DNA from: Peromyscus leucopus
Lineage: Eukaryota > Chordata > Mammalia > Rodentia > Cricetidae
Direction: 5' to 3'
Length of the DNA stretch: 64,000 bases
Assembly: GCF_004664715.2 (NCBI RefSeq)
Contig: NC_051069.1
Coordinates: forward strand, 6,773,501 to 6,837,500
The notes beneath the pieces are model-generated. The model was not told where the DNA came from. It saw only the letters and a list, made by a program, of their open reading frames with translations, and searched no databases. Positions 12,694 through 26,060 of the stretch are shown in pieces. Made by a program: the position numbers and the translations under genes. Numbering within the stretch: the stretch's first letter is position 1; every line of letters begins with the position of its first letter.

Positions 12694-13065
12694 TGTTGTG
12701 GAATATTTGTTTACTATGTGTGAAGATATATTGCTGTGATTGATTTAATAAAGAACTGAATGGCCAATAGTTAGGCAGGAGAAATAGGCAGGATTTCTGG
12801 GGAGAGAGAGGAAGAGGAGAAGGAATCTGGATTACACCAGAGAGACTCCAGGACACTGAAGAAGTTGGACATATGGTACAGAGCAGAAGTACCAAGCCAT
12901 GAAGCAGAATGTAGATTAATAGAAACAGGTTAATTTGAGTTATATAATTTGAGTTGAGGAGAAGCCTAAGTAAGCTAAAGGCCAAACCTTCTTAATTAAT
13001 AAGTCTCTGTGTCATTAGTTGGGGGCTGGTGATCCAAAGATAGTCCGACAAGAAAGCTTGCTGCA
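12694..13065 (+). mobile_element. Solo LTR, same broad family
   Basis: Starts TGTTGTGGAATAT, contains 'tttaataaagaactgaatggccaatagttaggcaggag' split by eye across the family's polyadenylation region, and ends near cttgctgca. Flanks AATAAA and AACAAT do not match perfectly as a TSD. It follows a B3-like SINE (12530-12693). Confidence 0.7.
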
Positions 13066-13756
13066 AACAATTTTTTGAAGAAATGAAGTTTCTCTATATT
13101 GTTTAGGCTGGTTCAGAACTCCTGCTTTCAAGGGAGCCTCCTGCTTCAGTCTCCCAAGAAAGTGGAATTACAGTATCACTACTATGTGTAGCTTAAGATA
13201 TATCTTAAATATTGTCACTGAAATGATTTCATTTCTCAGAGATGATGCTACAAAGAATGATCAGCTTTAGTCCATCCATGACAGTCTGGTGGAAACTAGC
13301 CGGGCACTTAGAATTTGCCACATAGAAGGGGACAGAGAAAGAGCCAACAAAGAAAAAGAAAGGAAGACTGAGTAGAAAAGGTAAGAAAGAAATGGAGAAA
13401 ATACCACAGAGATAAAATAAATTAAAAATACAAATGAAATGCTTGTGAGTGGATTAATTATGCTTATGACATTATAGCCAATATGCTGATGTTTTAATTA
13501 TAATCTTTGCGTGGGAGAATGTGGTTATGATCTGTTTAATGCTCATTATTTTCCAATAAATACTTACACCAAGCAATGAAAAAATTTTTTCTAAGGCTTA
13601 TTTTAATGCTTTGTTGTTGATTTTCTTTAGCACTGAGGATCAAATTCAGGGCCTACCTGTTAGGCAAGCATGTATCACTGAGCCACACTCCCAGTCTCAT
13701 GCTTAATTTCTTTTCCTCTTTTCTTTTTTGAGACAGGGTCTCATTTCTGTCTAAAA

Positions 13757-13787
13757 TATAGGTAGATAGATATGTAGATAGATAGAT

Positions 13788-13828
<41 letters not shown>
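13757..13828 (+). repeat. (GATA)n microsatellite
   Basis: About 17 GATA units with a few GACA variants, preceded by an antisense ID relic (13628-13700). Confidence 0.95.
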
Positions 13829-13950
13829 CAGACAGATACAGATAGACAGACAAAACAAACAAACAAATAAATAGTTTCTGGTATGTTCAGGTAGTAATAC
13901 AGTGAAACCCTGTCTCAAACAAACAAGCAAATAAAAAGTGTTTCTGATAT

Positions 13951-14150
13951 AGCTGGGAGGTGGTGGTGGTGGTGGTGGTGGTGGTGGTGGTGGTGGTGGT
14001 GGTGGTGGTGGTGGTGGTGGTGCACGCCTTTAATCCCGGCACTTAGGAGGCAGAGGCAGGCGGATCTCTGTGAGCCAGCCTGGTCTACAGAGTGAGATCC
14101 AGGACAGCCAGGACAGTACACAGAGAAATCCTGTCTCCAAAACCCAAAAA
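13951..14150 (+). repeat. B1 with internal (GGT)n expansion
   Basis: The B1 head 'ggtggtgg' has expanded to about 21 GGT units (13959-14022) before resuming at 'gcacgcctttaatccc'. The poly-His frame on the other strand is an artefact. Confidence 0.9.
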
Positions 14151-14319
14151 GTTTCTGATAAAGCACAATTTATACTAATCTACAAACATTCAAAACTTTA
14201 GTATAATAATAATAGGCCAGGAAATTTATATTTATTTTCAGATTATATACACAGTTTAAACATTAGCTTACAGAACAACAAAAGGATATTATTTTCCCTT
14301 TTGTTTTTGTTCTTTTAAA

Positions 14320-15440
14320 GATGGGTCTCATGTAGCTCAGACTGGCCTCTAGCTAAGGGTGACCTTGAACCTCTTCCTTCCACTACTCAAGTAGGATTAC
14401 AGATGTGTGTCACCAGGCCAGAGAAGACAAGAATACTATTTTCTAAGACCACCACATTCAGTGGACTTCAAAGAAGTGCTTATACATGTTTTATGTTTGT
14501 TTATGTTTTTGCCTGCCTGAGTTAATGTACACCATGTGCACATATATGCAGGAGCCCTTGGAGTTCAGAAAAGAACATTGGATTCCCCTGGAATTGGAGT
14601 TACAAGTAGTTGTGAGCCATCATGTGGGTGCTGGGAACCAAACCTGGGTCTTCTGCAAAAGCAGTAAATATTAACTGCTAAGGTCTCTTCAGCCCCCTAA
14701 GAAGTGCTTTTAATTTAAAACCCAAGTAATGAGAATAGCCAAGTTTGAACTATTGAAATCATGTATCTAAGTGATAGTTAAACTTCACCAAAACATGTTC
14801 TCAAAGTTCCATCATTTCCTCCATTAGAACAGTTTTTCTATCTTTAATTCTTTAATGATACTTACAGAAGAATTAGTACAAAGATTCTGGTCAGTGGTTT
14901 ATTTTTTAAGTATTGTTAGTTAAGACAACCTATAAAGAAAATGAAATTCTGTTTTAAATACTTCTATGTGCCACTCTAGTATACATTATGTATGAAAAGG
15001 GTAGAACAACAGTGGGTTACAAGGAAAATATGTTTCTCTTCTAATAAAACAGTTTTCATTTTCTGTATTCCTAAACACTTTCTTTAAGCCAAGTTATGCT
15101 AAAAGCAATTAACAAAAACTAACTTTCAAGGCTGAAGAGATAGCTCAGCAGTTAAGAGCACATAATGTTCTTGTAAAGGGCCAGGGTTCCATTCCCAGCA
15201 CCCATGTCGAGCTGCTCACAACAGCCTGTAACTCCAGGGGGATCCAAAAAAATCTTATAAAAACAAACAAACAAAAAACTCTATATAATTTTATCTGAGT
15301 GATGGGTTCCTCCCCCGACCTACTCAAGTAAAATAAAGATTCCTCACACAAGTTTGTGTCCAGCTTGGGCTACATAGTGGATTCTAAGCCAGCTAGAATA
15401 CAAAGTAAGACCCAATCTCAAAAAAAATAATAAAAAACAA
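14320..15440. repeat. B1 relic (-), B2 (-), B2 (+), B1 relic (+)
   Basis: 14320-14420, 14485-14700, 15128-15260 and 15355-15440 respectively. 14701-15127 and 15441-15955 look unique. Confidence 0.65.
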
Positions 15441-15959
15441 CAATAACAAAACCAAACAACAACAAAAAACACTAACCAGGGAGCCTGGCAACTTTCTCAA
15501 ATAATTGTTGACTTTTAAAACTTCTTTATCATTAACTATCTCCCAAAGAGCCAGTATGTTTTTTCCATAAGCACTTACTTTATGATTGAGGATTTGAACT
15601 TTAAACTTTGATAAGCAACTCTTTGTCTTATAATCTTAATATTGCTGGGAGAGGGGAAGGCTGCCCGGGAAAAGGGAGGGAATCAGCCAGAGGATGGGAG
15701 GAGCACAAGGAGGCAGTTGAGGAGAGGGACAAATTAGAACAGAGCATAATGACACGTTTGAAATGCCAAATAAAACCAAATACTTTGTATGTTAACTTAA
15801 ATAATTTTTTTTAAGGAAAACAAAAAGTAGACGGAAGCAGCTCAAGTTTCAACTATTTCTGTTAATATCAGACTTACATACAACCTAGATCATGGCTTGA
15901 GTTCCTTGGACTTTGAGAGCTCACTTTCTGTTGTTGTTTTTGGTTTGTCAAGCAGGGTT

Positions 15960-16130
15960 TCTCTGTGTAGTTTTGGTGTCTGTCCTGGATCTCGCTTTGT
16001 AGACCAGGCTGGCCTCGAACTCGCAGATATCCGCCTGGCTCTGCCTCCCGAGTGCTGGGATTAAAGGTGTGCACCACCACCACCACCACCACCACCACCA
16101 CCACCACCACACCACCACCACCACCACCCC
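15960..16130 (-). repeat. Antisense B1 with (CCA)n expansion
   Basis: An intact antisense B1 (15960-16071) leads into 57 bp of CCA repeats with one CACA break (16072-16128), then 'cgccc', the remnant of the B1 head. Confidence 0.9.
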
Positions 16131-16812
16131 CGCCCAGCGAGTCAGCGTACTTGTCTTAACCTACTTATGTCATTTCAGAAGCTTAAGGGGGATATATCAT
16201 TTTTGCATCACACACTTACATATTTCAGTGTAGCCTCACATTTTGCCTGTCTTGTCACTGAGCCTCCAGTACCAACATAAGGCTTTAACATAGTACCTAC
16301 TGGATAGATTTATGATGCCTGAATAAATATTACTCTTCTTATTTCACATATCCATCTATCACTACACATGATTGTGGCTTATCCAACTAGCAAATCAGAT
16401 TTCTGCAACTCTATGGAAGAAGAGGCTCTTGTTTGTCTTATGTATGTATAGTACCAAGTATTGTGCACAAAAAAGCAAATAAATGTTTGGTTGAATTGAC
16501 TGTTTTCAATTAATTGAAATTTACTTAAAAAGCACCTCCAATTAACTAGATTCTATCCTGTTGTTTTCATTTCTTATTCTAATTACAAGAAAATTAGGAA
16601 AGAAAAATCACAATATACATAAAACATACAATTAGTACTTTATATACATCTTACTTCTCTTCTTTCTTGTTTTAAGCACAAGCAGCCTATTGAGGTTAGA
16701 ATAAACTACCGGTTCGCAATAACTATATATCACTAAATATCCTGCTTAATCAATATGTTTTACAAATAATTTAAGAATAAAAATGTAGATCAAGAAAAAT
16801 TTAATATATAAA
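16131..16812. other. Unique AT-rich intronic sequence
   Basis: No repeat, exon or RNA gene recognised. Confidence 0.5.
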
Positions 16813-16814
16813 GT

Positions 16815-17545
16815 GTTTGGTGAGATAGCTTAGCAGTTAAAATCACATACCATTCCTGAAAAAGAAAGACCCAAATTTGGCTCTATGCACCTTTGTTGGT
16901 TCATAACCACCTGAAACTCCAGCACAAAGGGACCTGATGCCCTCTCTAGTCTCCGTGGGTGCTACACACACACACACCCTACGCACACAAAAAAAATTTA
17001 ATTTGACATATGCAGGAATGGTGGTATATACCCAGCATTTGGGAGACTGAGGCAGGACCATCAGTTTGAGATTAGTTTGGGCTACATATCATAATTAATA
17101 GTAAAAAATACCAATAATAGCCGGGCGGTGGTGGCGCACGCATTTAATCCCAGCATTCGGGAGGCAGAGCCAGGCGGATCTCTGTGAGTTCGAGGCCAGC
17201 CTGGGCTACCAAGTGAGTTCCAGGAAAGGCACAAAAGCTACACAGAGAAACACTGTCTCGAAAAACAAAACAAACAAACAAAAAAATACCAATAATAATG
17301 ACAGTGGGTATGAATATAACAAATCAGAAAAGCATCCATAACCATGCTAGGAATGCAGCTCAGTTGGTTAAGTGATTGCTTGGATACACAAGGCTCTGCC
17401 TGGATTCCCAAAGCTACATATACCAGGTTTGGTGATGCATACTTGTAATCTCAGCACTTGGAGGTAGAAGCAGGAAGATCAAGAATTCAAGGTCACCCTC
17501 AGCTACACAGTGAGTTTTGAAACCAACTTAAGCTATACAAACTGT
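16815..17545 (+). repeat. SINE cluster: B2, B1 relic, young B1, ID-B1
   Basis: B2 16815-17000; B1 relic 17010-17100; young B1 17121-17285 with TSD ataccaataata on both sides; ID-B1 composite 17342-17545. Confidence 0.75.
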
Positions 17546-17589
17546 CTCAAAAACATCCACCACTACCACCAGGAAACAAACAAAACACA

Positions 17590-18170
17590 ACAGCAAAAAC
17601 ATATACTACTATATGATTCAGCTACACACATCCTGGGCAAATATACAAAGTATTCTAAGAGAGCACATTCCAGAGATACTTGAACATTCAGGCTTACTGC
17701 TGCACTATTCACAGTAGGTAGTGATATAGAACCAGACTAGATGTCTATCAACACACAGATAGATAAAGGAAACGTGGTATATACATACAATTGAATTGTA
17801 TTCAGCTGTAAAAAGAAGTCAAATTATGACATTCACAAGAGAATGGATAGAACTAGAGATTTCATGGTAAATGAAATAAGCCAGAATCAAAAGGACATAA
17901 ATGTCTTGGTTTTTCCTTACACGTGGAATCTGGATTTAAATTCTATATATAAGTAAGACATGAAAGTAGAAAGCAGTATGAAAGAAAAAAAAAAAACTAC
18001 GGGTAGGTGGTGGTGGGAAAACAACAGAGGTCAATGCAATATAGTCAATGAGAGGAAAAGGATGAACCAGCAGGGGAACCAGTAAGAGGAAGAGGAGAAG
18101 GGCAGGGGAGGGCAGTTGGAGAATATGTTTAATGACATCTATAAATAAAACTTTAACAGTGAAACCTATT
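17590..18170 (+). mobile_element. L1 3' end (ORF2 end and 3' UTR), inactive
   Basis: Carries the mammalian L1 signature 'tgctgcactattcacagtaggtag...agatgtctatcaacacacagatag...aaacgtggtatatacatacaattgaattgtattcagc', then 'gaatggatagaactagag'. Broken by stops and indels. Ends in a G/A-rich 3' UTR and ataaataaaact. Confidence 0.8.
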
Positions 18171-18387
18171 TCTTTATATGCTAACCAAATAATTTAAGGA
18201 AAAAAACCTTCTAAATTCTTCACATTCGTACCAATACTTACTACCTTCTTCTCTATATGTATTTTTTAGATAGCAGCCATCCTAAAGGTGATACATGGTA
18301 TAATTAGGACACAAAGTATTAGGGAACATAGTAAGTAACTACAGAAAAGGGATATTTAACAAAGTGGTGATTAGGAACAGTGCCAAG

Positions 18388-18886
18388 GGGCTGAAGAGAC
18401 ACCTTAGTGGTTAAGAGCATTGACTGCCCTTCCAAAGGACCTGGGTTCGATTCCCAGCACCCACATGGCAGCTCACAACTGTCTTTAACCCAAGTTCCAG
18501 TGAATCCGATGCCCTCATACAGACAGGCCAAATACCAACACACATAAAAGTTTAAACAAACAAAAACAAAGAACAGGGCCAAGAAGAGACGGGGTGGGAG
18601 TTAAATAAGAAAGGAGGCTGATTTAATCTCAGCACTTGGGAGGGAGAAGCAGTTTGAGCTCTGAATTCCAGGTCATATACTACAAAGTAAGATCTTCCTT
18701 CAAAAACTACATGAAATTTAAAAGAAAGAAAGAAAGAAAAAATGCTGTGTGTGGTGGTACACACCTTTAATCCTAGCACTGGAGGCAGAGCCATGTGGAT
18801 CTCTGTGAGTTCAAGACCAGCCTGGTCTACACAGTGAGTTTCAAGACAGCCAGAGCTCTATAGAGAGATTATGGAGGGGGAAAAAA

Positions 18887-18917
<31 letters not shown>

Positions 18918-19185
18918 CCCAAAGAAAGAAAAGAGAAAAGAAGCTGGGCCTATAATCCCAGCACTTGGGAGCCAGAGGAAGAATTGCTCACAAATAGGAG
19001 GCCAAATTAATTTACATAGTGAATTCCAATTCATCCAGTGATACACAGCAGACAAAATTTCAAAAATTAAAGGTGTGGCAGCACACACTTTTAATTCAGC
19101 AGAGGTAGGCAGATCTCTGTAAATTTGAGGTCAACCTGGTCTACATGACAAGTTTGGGGCTACACAGTGAGACTGTCTCAAAAAA
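18388..19185 (+). repeat. SINE cluster: B2 and four sense B1-type elements
   Basis: B2 18388-18560; B1 relic 18620-18715; B1 18740-18885 with an (AAAT)n tail to 18917; B1 pieces 18940-19070 and 19073-19185. Confidence 0.7.
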
Positions 19186-19189
19186 GGGG

Positions 19190-20094
19190 GGAAGATTGCA
19201 GGGAAAATAATTGACAAATTACAAAAACATATGGTCAAGATTGTATAGTTTCTAGCATAGAAGCTCTCAAACCATGGTCCTATGGTCAACAGCATAAGCA
19301 TCTTCTAGTAATTTGTTTAAAATGAACGTTTTGGAATCCCATGCAAGAAGAGTTCAACTGGAAAGTCTTGACAGTGCAACTTTAACAAACTCTCCAAGGG
19401 ATTCTGATGTACACTACAAACTTAGAGTCACAGGGCTAGTCCCATCAGAGAACTAGAATTACATCTAATTAAAGGAAGTGGTAGCATGTGCTTTCAAGTG
19501 CACAGGGCCTTTAATATATATTTATGTTATATTAAATTAGGAGCAAGAGCAGAGAGAGTACTCAACTTCAGAGGCCCTGTTCCTCTTAATTACTACTGCT
19601 CTCAGGAAATGAAAAATATATTCTTTTAAGCTTTCCAAAAAATATTGACAAAATATGACTGTATGCCATGCCCAAGAACCACTAACCTGTGTCTACATTT
19701 TTTTGGTTTGCTTTCTTATTGGTTTTGGTGATGGGTATAAAAGCCAGGGCCTTGCATATGCTAAGTACATTCTTTACCACCACAAATTTTGATGTTACAT
19801 TGTCATTATCATTCCTTCCATCATGTTTTCTACAACCCTAAGAGTTTTTAAGTAATTTTTGAATTACAAACACTGTTAAAATCGATTAAACAGACAGCAC
19901 TGTTTCTCTGAAATATTATCTTTGGTAATTCTTTGAGATCTTTCAGGGGAATATTCCAGCAAAAAAAAAGACTGGGATTTACTCTCTCTTTTCCTAGAAA
20001 CAATACCAAGATTATTCACTCGAAACATTACTCACTTGAAAGAAGTCTTAGCCTAGAATTTTTTTCAACAGCAAATAGTGTCCTAAATCTTTTT
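19190..20094. other. Unique intronic sequence
   Basis: A faint antisense ID scrap near 19735-19780 is the only repeat recognised; no exon. Confidence 0.5.
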
Positions 20095-20790
20095 GTTGTT
20101 GTTGTTGGTTTTTTGAGACAGGGTTTCCCTGTGTAACAGTCCTGGATGTGCTGGATCTCGATCTGTAGACCAGGCTGGTCTGAAACTCACAGAGATCCAC
20201 CTGTCTCTGCCTATCAAGTGCTGGGATTAAAGGTTCAAGTCACCACCTCCTGGCTAGGTGTCTTAAGTCTCAATCAGGGCATTTCCAATTATAAATGCCC
20301 AGGGCAAACTTCCATCTCCCTCTAGTCACAGTTAAGGTCAAAAGGGAAAAGTTCTTTGAGCATTTCTCTTTGCTAGGCTAATTTTTTGGGGTGAGGAGAA
20401 GGGTCCGAGATAGGGTTTCTCTATGTAACAGCCTGACTGTCCTGGTACTCACTCTGTAAGACTAGGCTGGCCTGGAACTCACAGAGATCGACCTGCCTCT
20501 GCCTCCCAGGTGCTGGGGTTAAAGGTGTGGGTTGTTTTTCTGTTGTGTTTTTTGCAGAAGGCATACAGCCTTTGGAAGTAATTTTAATTTTTAGGCAAGT
20601 TGCTCTCTGGTCTTTCTCTCTACATTATATTTGGCTCCTTTTGTTGACTTCTGAGTTCTATGAGTATCTCCCTTCAGATATAGTCTTGCTAGTCAGCTAA
20701 CTTCAAACTCACTGAGTAGCCCAGGCTGTCTGTGATCTCCTAATCTTAGTTTAGCCACCCTACAGCTAGGCATTTACCTCCACACTTGTC
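20095..20790 (-). repeat. Three antisense B1 elements
   Basis: 20112-20255, 20405-20530 and a degenerate third at 20690-20790. Confidence 0.75.
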
Positions 20791-20924
20791 TCCCACTCAC
20801 ATCTCTTAAAAACTTAAAAGGTCATTTGGAACCAAAAGATGCCCTGGGGAAGCAGGTGCTTGGTGACTAAACAGTCATTTTAGTATTTTTCGCGTGCTCC
20901 TTTCAAAACAACAACAACTATACT

Positions 20925-21129
20925 TTTTAACATTTATTTGTGTTGTGTCTACCGGTATGGATGCACACCGTGGGTGTGTCTGGTGCCTACAGAGGTCAGA
21001 AGAGGGTGTAAGATCCCCGGGAACTGGAATTACAGATGATTATGAGTCACCAGGTGGTACTGAGAACTGAACCTGAGTCCTCTGCAAGAGCAGAAAGTGC
21101 CCTTAACCACAGAACCATTGCTCCAGCAC

Positions 21130-21168
<39 letters not shown>

Positions 21169-21345
21169 AACAAACAAAAAGCCAGGTGGTGGTGGCAGCG
21201 GCAGCGGCATATGCCTTTAATCCCAGTACTCAGGAAGCAGAGGCAGGAGGATCTCTTGAGAGTTAGAGGCCAGCCTGATCTACAAGGTGAGTTCCAGCAC
21301 TGCCAGGATGTTTCATAGAGAAACCCTGTCTCAAAAAACCAACGA
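20925..21345. repeat. Antisense B2, poly(A), sense B1
   Basis: B2 in antisense 20925-21128, about 35 A, then a B1 (21180-21345) whose head reads ggtggtggcagcggcagcggc, a small GGC/AGC variant of the GGT expansions. Confidence 0.8.
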
Positions 21346-21429
21346 ACCAACCAAAACTTTGACCTCAAACTCTATCATTCTGCCTTCACCTCCCAGATGC
21401 TCACATTATAGAAGTGTACCAACACAAGG

Positions 21430-22541
21430 AAGACCACCATTGCAAGGGGTTTCCTATATTACTGGAAATAAATCATACCTATTATTAGTACAATAAATGT
21501 TAAACTGCATTATGGCAGAAGTTTGAAAATTATTATGCCCTATCTATATTCCCATTTTCTCATTCTTTTCTTTTTTCATCTTTTAAGATGTTTCCTAATT
21601 TACTAAACTACTGTGAAGTGTTAATTTCCCTAAGGTCCCTCAATTTTCTCAATATGCTATTTTTGAAAATTTGGCTATATAATAATTTTGCCTTTATAAT
21701 AAAATGTTAATTGTATCATGAAATTATAAAAATCTTTTATTATGAAATACTAAAACCTGGTATAATTATAGACAAATAAAATAGAAGAACAGAGAAAGCG
21801 ATTTATATTAGAGTAGTGAAATTCTCATTTTCCTCATTATTCTTATTACATTATTCATTCAACAAAATGAGTATCACTAAAATTTTAAACTGGTTAGCTT
21901 CCTTTTCTACTCTTGGTTAAAAAATTTACATACAAATATGCAACTTAACTCCATTCTTAATACATTCTCTCCTGTCATTGTTTCAGGATGTGGTTAAATT
22001 TCTACTGGTATAGAAAACTTAAACAATCACTGTGAAGCGTATCACACAACAGATTTTATTTTAAAGCTACATGCATCTCATTCTTCATGGCCTATCAAAA
22101 ATTACTCCGAAATATATTTGATGGCCCAAACCAATGCAATCCCAATATTGCAATGTGCTAAGAAAGGAAATGTTCTGAAATCACTAACAAATAAATGACT
22201 ATTATTTCAACATATCTCTGTTATAGAGAAATAAGAATGGTTTCACAAGATCAAGGGTAGGGGAAAAATACTGACTCACAGAAGGTTTGAAATAGTAGAG
22301 CAATGGGCAGTAAATCCAGAGAAATAGGAATATCAGAACATATATGCCTCGATTTCTTTATTGATAAAATAGGAATGACCACTATAGAACAAAAACAAAC
22401 CTAATCAGAGATGTGGGACTACCCACCAGGAATTCGTTACCCTTATCCCTGTTCCTTCTGTAAAACAGCTTCAAGGCAGCATATGAAAAGGCAGAGCTTA
22501 TTAAATGAAACCAGTTAGACACAAAATACCCATAATTTAAT
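21430..22541. other. 1.1 kb unique AT-rich intronic sequence
   Basis: The longest SINE-free stretch of the left half. No exon or conserved protein frame was seen in either direction. Confidence 0.55.
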
Positions 22542-22914
22542 AAGAGACCTCGCAGCCAGGCGGTGGTGGCGCATGCCTTTAATCCCAGCACTTGGGAGGC
22601 AGAGGCAGGTGGATCTTTGTGAGTTCGAGGCCAGCCTGGTCTACAGAGCGAGATCCAGGAAAGGCGCAAAGCTACACAGAGAAACCCTGTCTCGAAAAAT
22701 AAAAAAAAAATTAAAAAAAAAAAAGAGACCTCGCTGGGCAGTGGTGGCGCACGCCTTTAATCCCAGCACTGGGGAGGCAGAGGCAGGCGGATCTCTGTGA
22801 GTTTGAGGCCAGCCTGGTCTCCAAAGTGAGTTCCAGGAAAAGCGCAAAGCTACACAGAGAAACCCTGTCTCGAAAACAAACAAACAAACAAACAAACAAA
22901 AAAAGAGAGACCTC
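22542..22914 (+). repeat. Two young B1s sharing one target site
   Basis: agagacctc occurs before the first B1 (22544-22552 region), between the two (22725-22733 region) and after the second (22906-22914). Each B1 is full length with its own A-rich tail. Confidence 0.85.
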
Positions 22915-23089
22915 TTCTGAGATCCACACACAGAGCTGAAGGAGTTGGTCCTTGTGCATCCACATTAAATTAATAACCCTGAAAAGAGCTTCAGTTTGTT
23001 TTATTCTGGCTTAGATGCTAGTTTACCTTTGTTCTGTGAATAGGGCCAGAAACTTTTCCTTTCTTTTCTGTGACTCTATACTGAATTTG

Positions 23090-24122
23090 TCGTTTTTTGA
23101 GACAGAGTTTCGCTGTATAACAGCGCTGGCTGCCCTGGAACTAGCTCTGTAGATCAGGCTGGCTTTGAACTCAAAGAGATCTGCCTGCCTCTGTCTCCTG
23201 AGTGCTGGGTATAAAGACATATGCCACCACTGATCAGCTTATGCTGAATTTTTAAGGCTCTTAACATGACTTTTAAGTCTATGTGCAATACTAAAGATAG
23301 TAATAAAAATTGGGGCTGGGACTCTAGCTCTATTAGTAGAGTGCTTATGTAGCATACATGAAGCCCTGGGTTCAATCCCCAGCACAGTGACACAGTGCAG
23401 TGCGATCTAGGCCAGGCAGGGCTACATGAAACTGTCCAAAAATTGAAAAAGCAGTATGACAAGCAATGCAATCGAGTACAAATAAATGGCTTGCCTTTAG
23501 CCTGCCAATCCAGATTACCAGAACCATTAGATGAAAAGTGCTTGACTAGAAAATGACCCCTCAACTAAAAATTGGGTGGAAAAAATAGTTTAAAAGAAGC
23601 AAAGGAAAAAAACTGCCAGTAACCTGAAACACCATTACATGAGAATAAGAGACAAGCAGGAACAGCAGTTGAGCACACACTCACAAGTCTTGAGTTCAGT
23701 CCCCACCACCAAAGGGATAAATACTATCAGCTATATTTCAAAATTTTAAAAGCACTAAGTGAAAAAACAAAATGAGTAAGAGCTGGCAAGATGGCTCAGC
23801 CGATAAAGGCGCTTGCCACACAAACCTGACCATCAGAGTTCAATCCCTGGGCCCCACAAAAGATGATGGAAGGAAGCCGGGCAGGGGTGGCGCATGCCTT
23901 TAGTCCCAGCACTTGGGAGGCAGAGGCAGGCGGATCTCTGTGAGTTCGAGGCCAGCCTGGTCTACAGAGAGAGATCCAGGAAAGGCGCAAAGCTACACAG
24001 AGAAACCCTGTCTTGAAAAACCAAAAACCAAACAAACAAACAAACAAAAGATGGAAGGAAAGAAGTGACTTCCAAAAGTTGTCTTTTGACCTACATATGC
24101 ACACTGTAGCATACATGTGCTA

Positions 24123-24175
<53 letters not shown>

Positions 24176-24177
24176 GC
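23090..24177. repeat. B1 (-), ID (+), B3/B4-like SINE split by a young B1, (CA)n
   Basis: Antisense B1 23090-23240; ID-type element 23312-23395 with readable tRNA-like A and B boxes; B3/B4-like SINE from 23780, interrupted at 23876-24047 by a B1 with TSD gatggaaggaa, resuming to 24120; (CA)n 24127-24177. Confidence 0.75.
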
Positions 24178-24427
24178 ATGTGTGTGTGTAAAATAGGTGT
24201 TTCTTACAGCAATGAAAGGAGGGAAAAAAGACTGGACCACCATGAACAAGCAGAGGAAAATAAAAACCCCAAACTCACATTTTAGCACTACTTCTGGAGA
24301 CATTTAAAATCAACCCCACTCTACTGTTAGCTCAGAAGTTATACTACTTAGTGGAAACAACGAGTATACCCAGGAAGAGTCCCATGATCTTCAGCTAAAT
24401 TCCTTGATCAAGGATATAGTATGATGG

Positions 24428-26060
24428 AGGCTGTGGAAATGGCTCAGTCTATAAAATCTTAGTGAAAAAGCATGAGGGCCTGAGTTTAGTCTCAGGGACC
24501 CAAGTAAAAAGACAGGCATGGTGGCACACAGTTATAATTCAAGTGCTGGGGAAGCAGAGGCAGATGAATCATTAGGGTTGATTGGATAGCAAATCTAGCC
24601 TAATTAAGTGGTAAGTCCCAGGTCCCAGAGACAGAGACACTGTCTATAAAACCAAGGTGGGAGAGAGCCTATCAATTAAGAGCAGAGGACCTGAGTTCAG
24701 TTCCCAGAACTCACATCAAGCAGCTCAGATGCCTGTAACTCCAACTATAGGGGACTCTAACATCTCTGGCCTACAAGGACATCTGTACTCATGTACACAA
24801 TTCCACAAATATACATGAAATTAAAAAAAAAAATCTGAATGTGGTGATTCATGCCTTTAAGTCCAGTGTCTGGAGGCAGACGCAGGTGAATCTCTGTGAG
24901 CTCAATGCCAACTTGCTATACAAAGTGATTCCTAGACCAACAGGGCTACAGAGTGAGGCCCTCTCTCAAATGAACAAACAAATAATCAAACAAAACCTTT
25001 GGGGCTAGAAAGATGACTGAGCCATTAAAAGCACTAGCTGCAGCCGGGCGGTGGTGGCACACGCCTTTAATCCCAGCACTTGGGAGGCAGAGCCAGGTGG
25101 ATCTCTGTGAGTTTGAGGCCAGCCTGGGCTACAGTGTGAGTTCCAGGACAGGCTCCAAAGCTACAGAGAAACCCTGTCTCGAAAAACCAAAAAAAAAAAA
25201 AAAAAAAAAAAAAAAGCACTAGCTGCTCTTCCAGAGGACCCAGGGTCAACACCCAACACTCACATGGTGCCTCACAACCTTCATTTCCAGAGGTTCTGAC
25301 TACCTCTTCTAACCTGCATGGGCACCAGGCACATATATTGTACACATACATGCATGCAGGCAAAGTACACATACATATAAAATAAAATAAATAACTCTAA
25401 AAAAAAAATTAAGAAGAGCCAGCCTTGGTGGTGCACACCTTTAAACCCAGCACTTAGGAGGCAGATGGATTTCTATGAGTTCAAGGCCAATGTGGTCGAC
25501 ATAGTTCCAGGCAAGATCCTGTATAAATAACTAAAACAAATAAATAAAAGCATACATACTCACCTTGCAGAGGACCCCAGTTTAGTTCCCAACACCCACA
25601 TTGGGCAGCTTATAACCACGTGTACCACCTGCTTCAGGGGAGCCGACACCCTCTTCTGGTCTCTGAGGGCATATGTCCACACACACACCAACACACACAC
25701 ATAAATACAAATTAAAAATAAATCTTAGACTGGAGACATGGCTCAGTGATTAAGAGCATTCGCTACTCTTCCAGAGGGCCTGAGTTCAGTTCCCAGCACC
25801 CATATCAGGCAGCTAATAACTGTAACTCCAGCTCCAGGAGGATCCAACACCTCTGGCTTCCACATGCATGTGTACATACATGCACACATCCCTACACATA
25901 ATTTAAAGTAATAATAATTAAAAGAAAAACATGGTGGAAAGCTGCTGCAAAAAGACACCTGAGATTCACCTCTGCCTCCACATGCATCTGTGTGATGGAG
26001 GCAGGAAAATCAGCACGGTGAGTTCAAAGATAGTCCTGGCTATGTAAAACTCTGAAAATC
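24428..26060 (+). repeat. Dense sense SINE cluster, with a B1 inside a B2
   Basis: B4-like 24428-24655; B2 24655-24830; B1 24832-24990; B2 25000-25390 split by a young B1 (25042-25213) with TSD aaaagcactagctgc; B1 25415-25555; B2 25555-25720; B2 25725-25925; B1 relic 25970-26060. All are in one orientation. Confidence 0.75.

Noticed and set aside
13915..14166. Poly-histidine frame
   Set aside because: Translation of the (GGT)n tract in a B1.
23312..23395. tRNA gene with A and B box text
   Set aside because: ID-type SINE; it lacks a cloverleaf and continues into SINE sequence. The same applies at 44678, 46600, 60925 and 63843.
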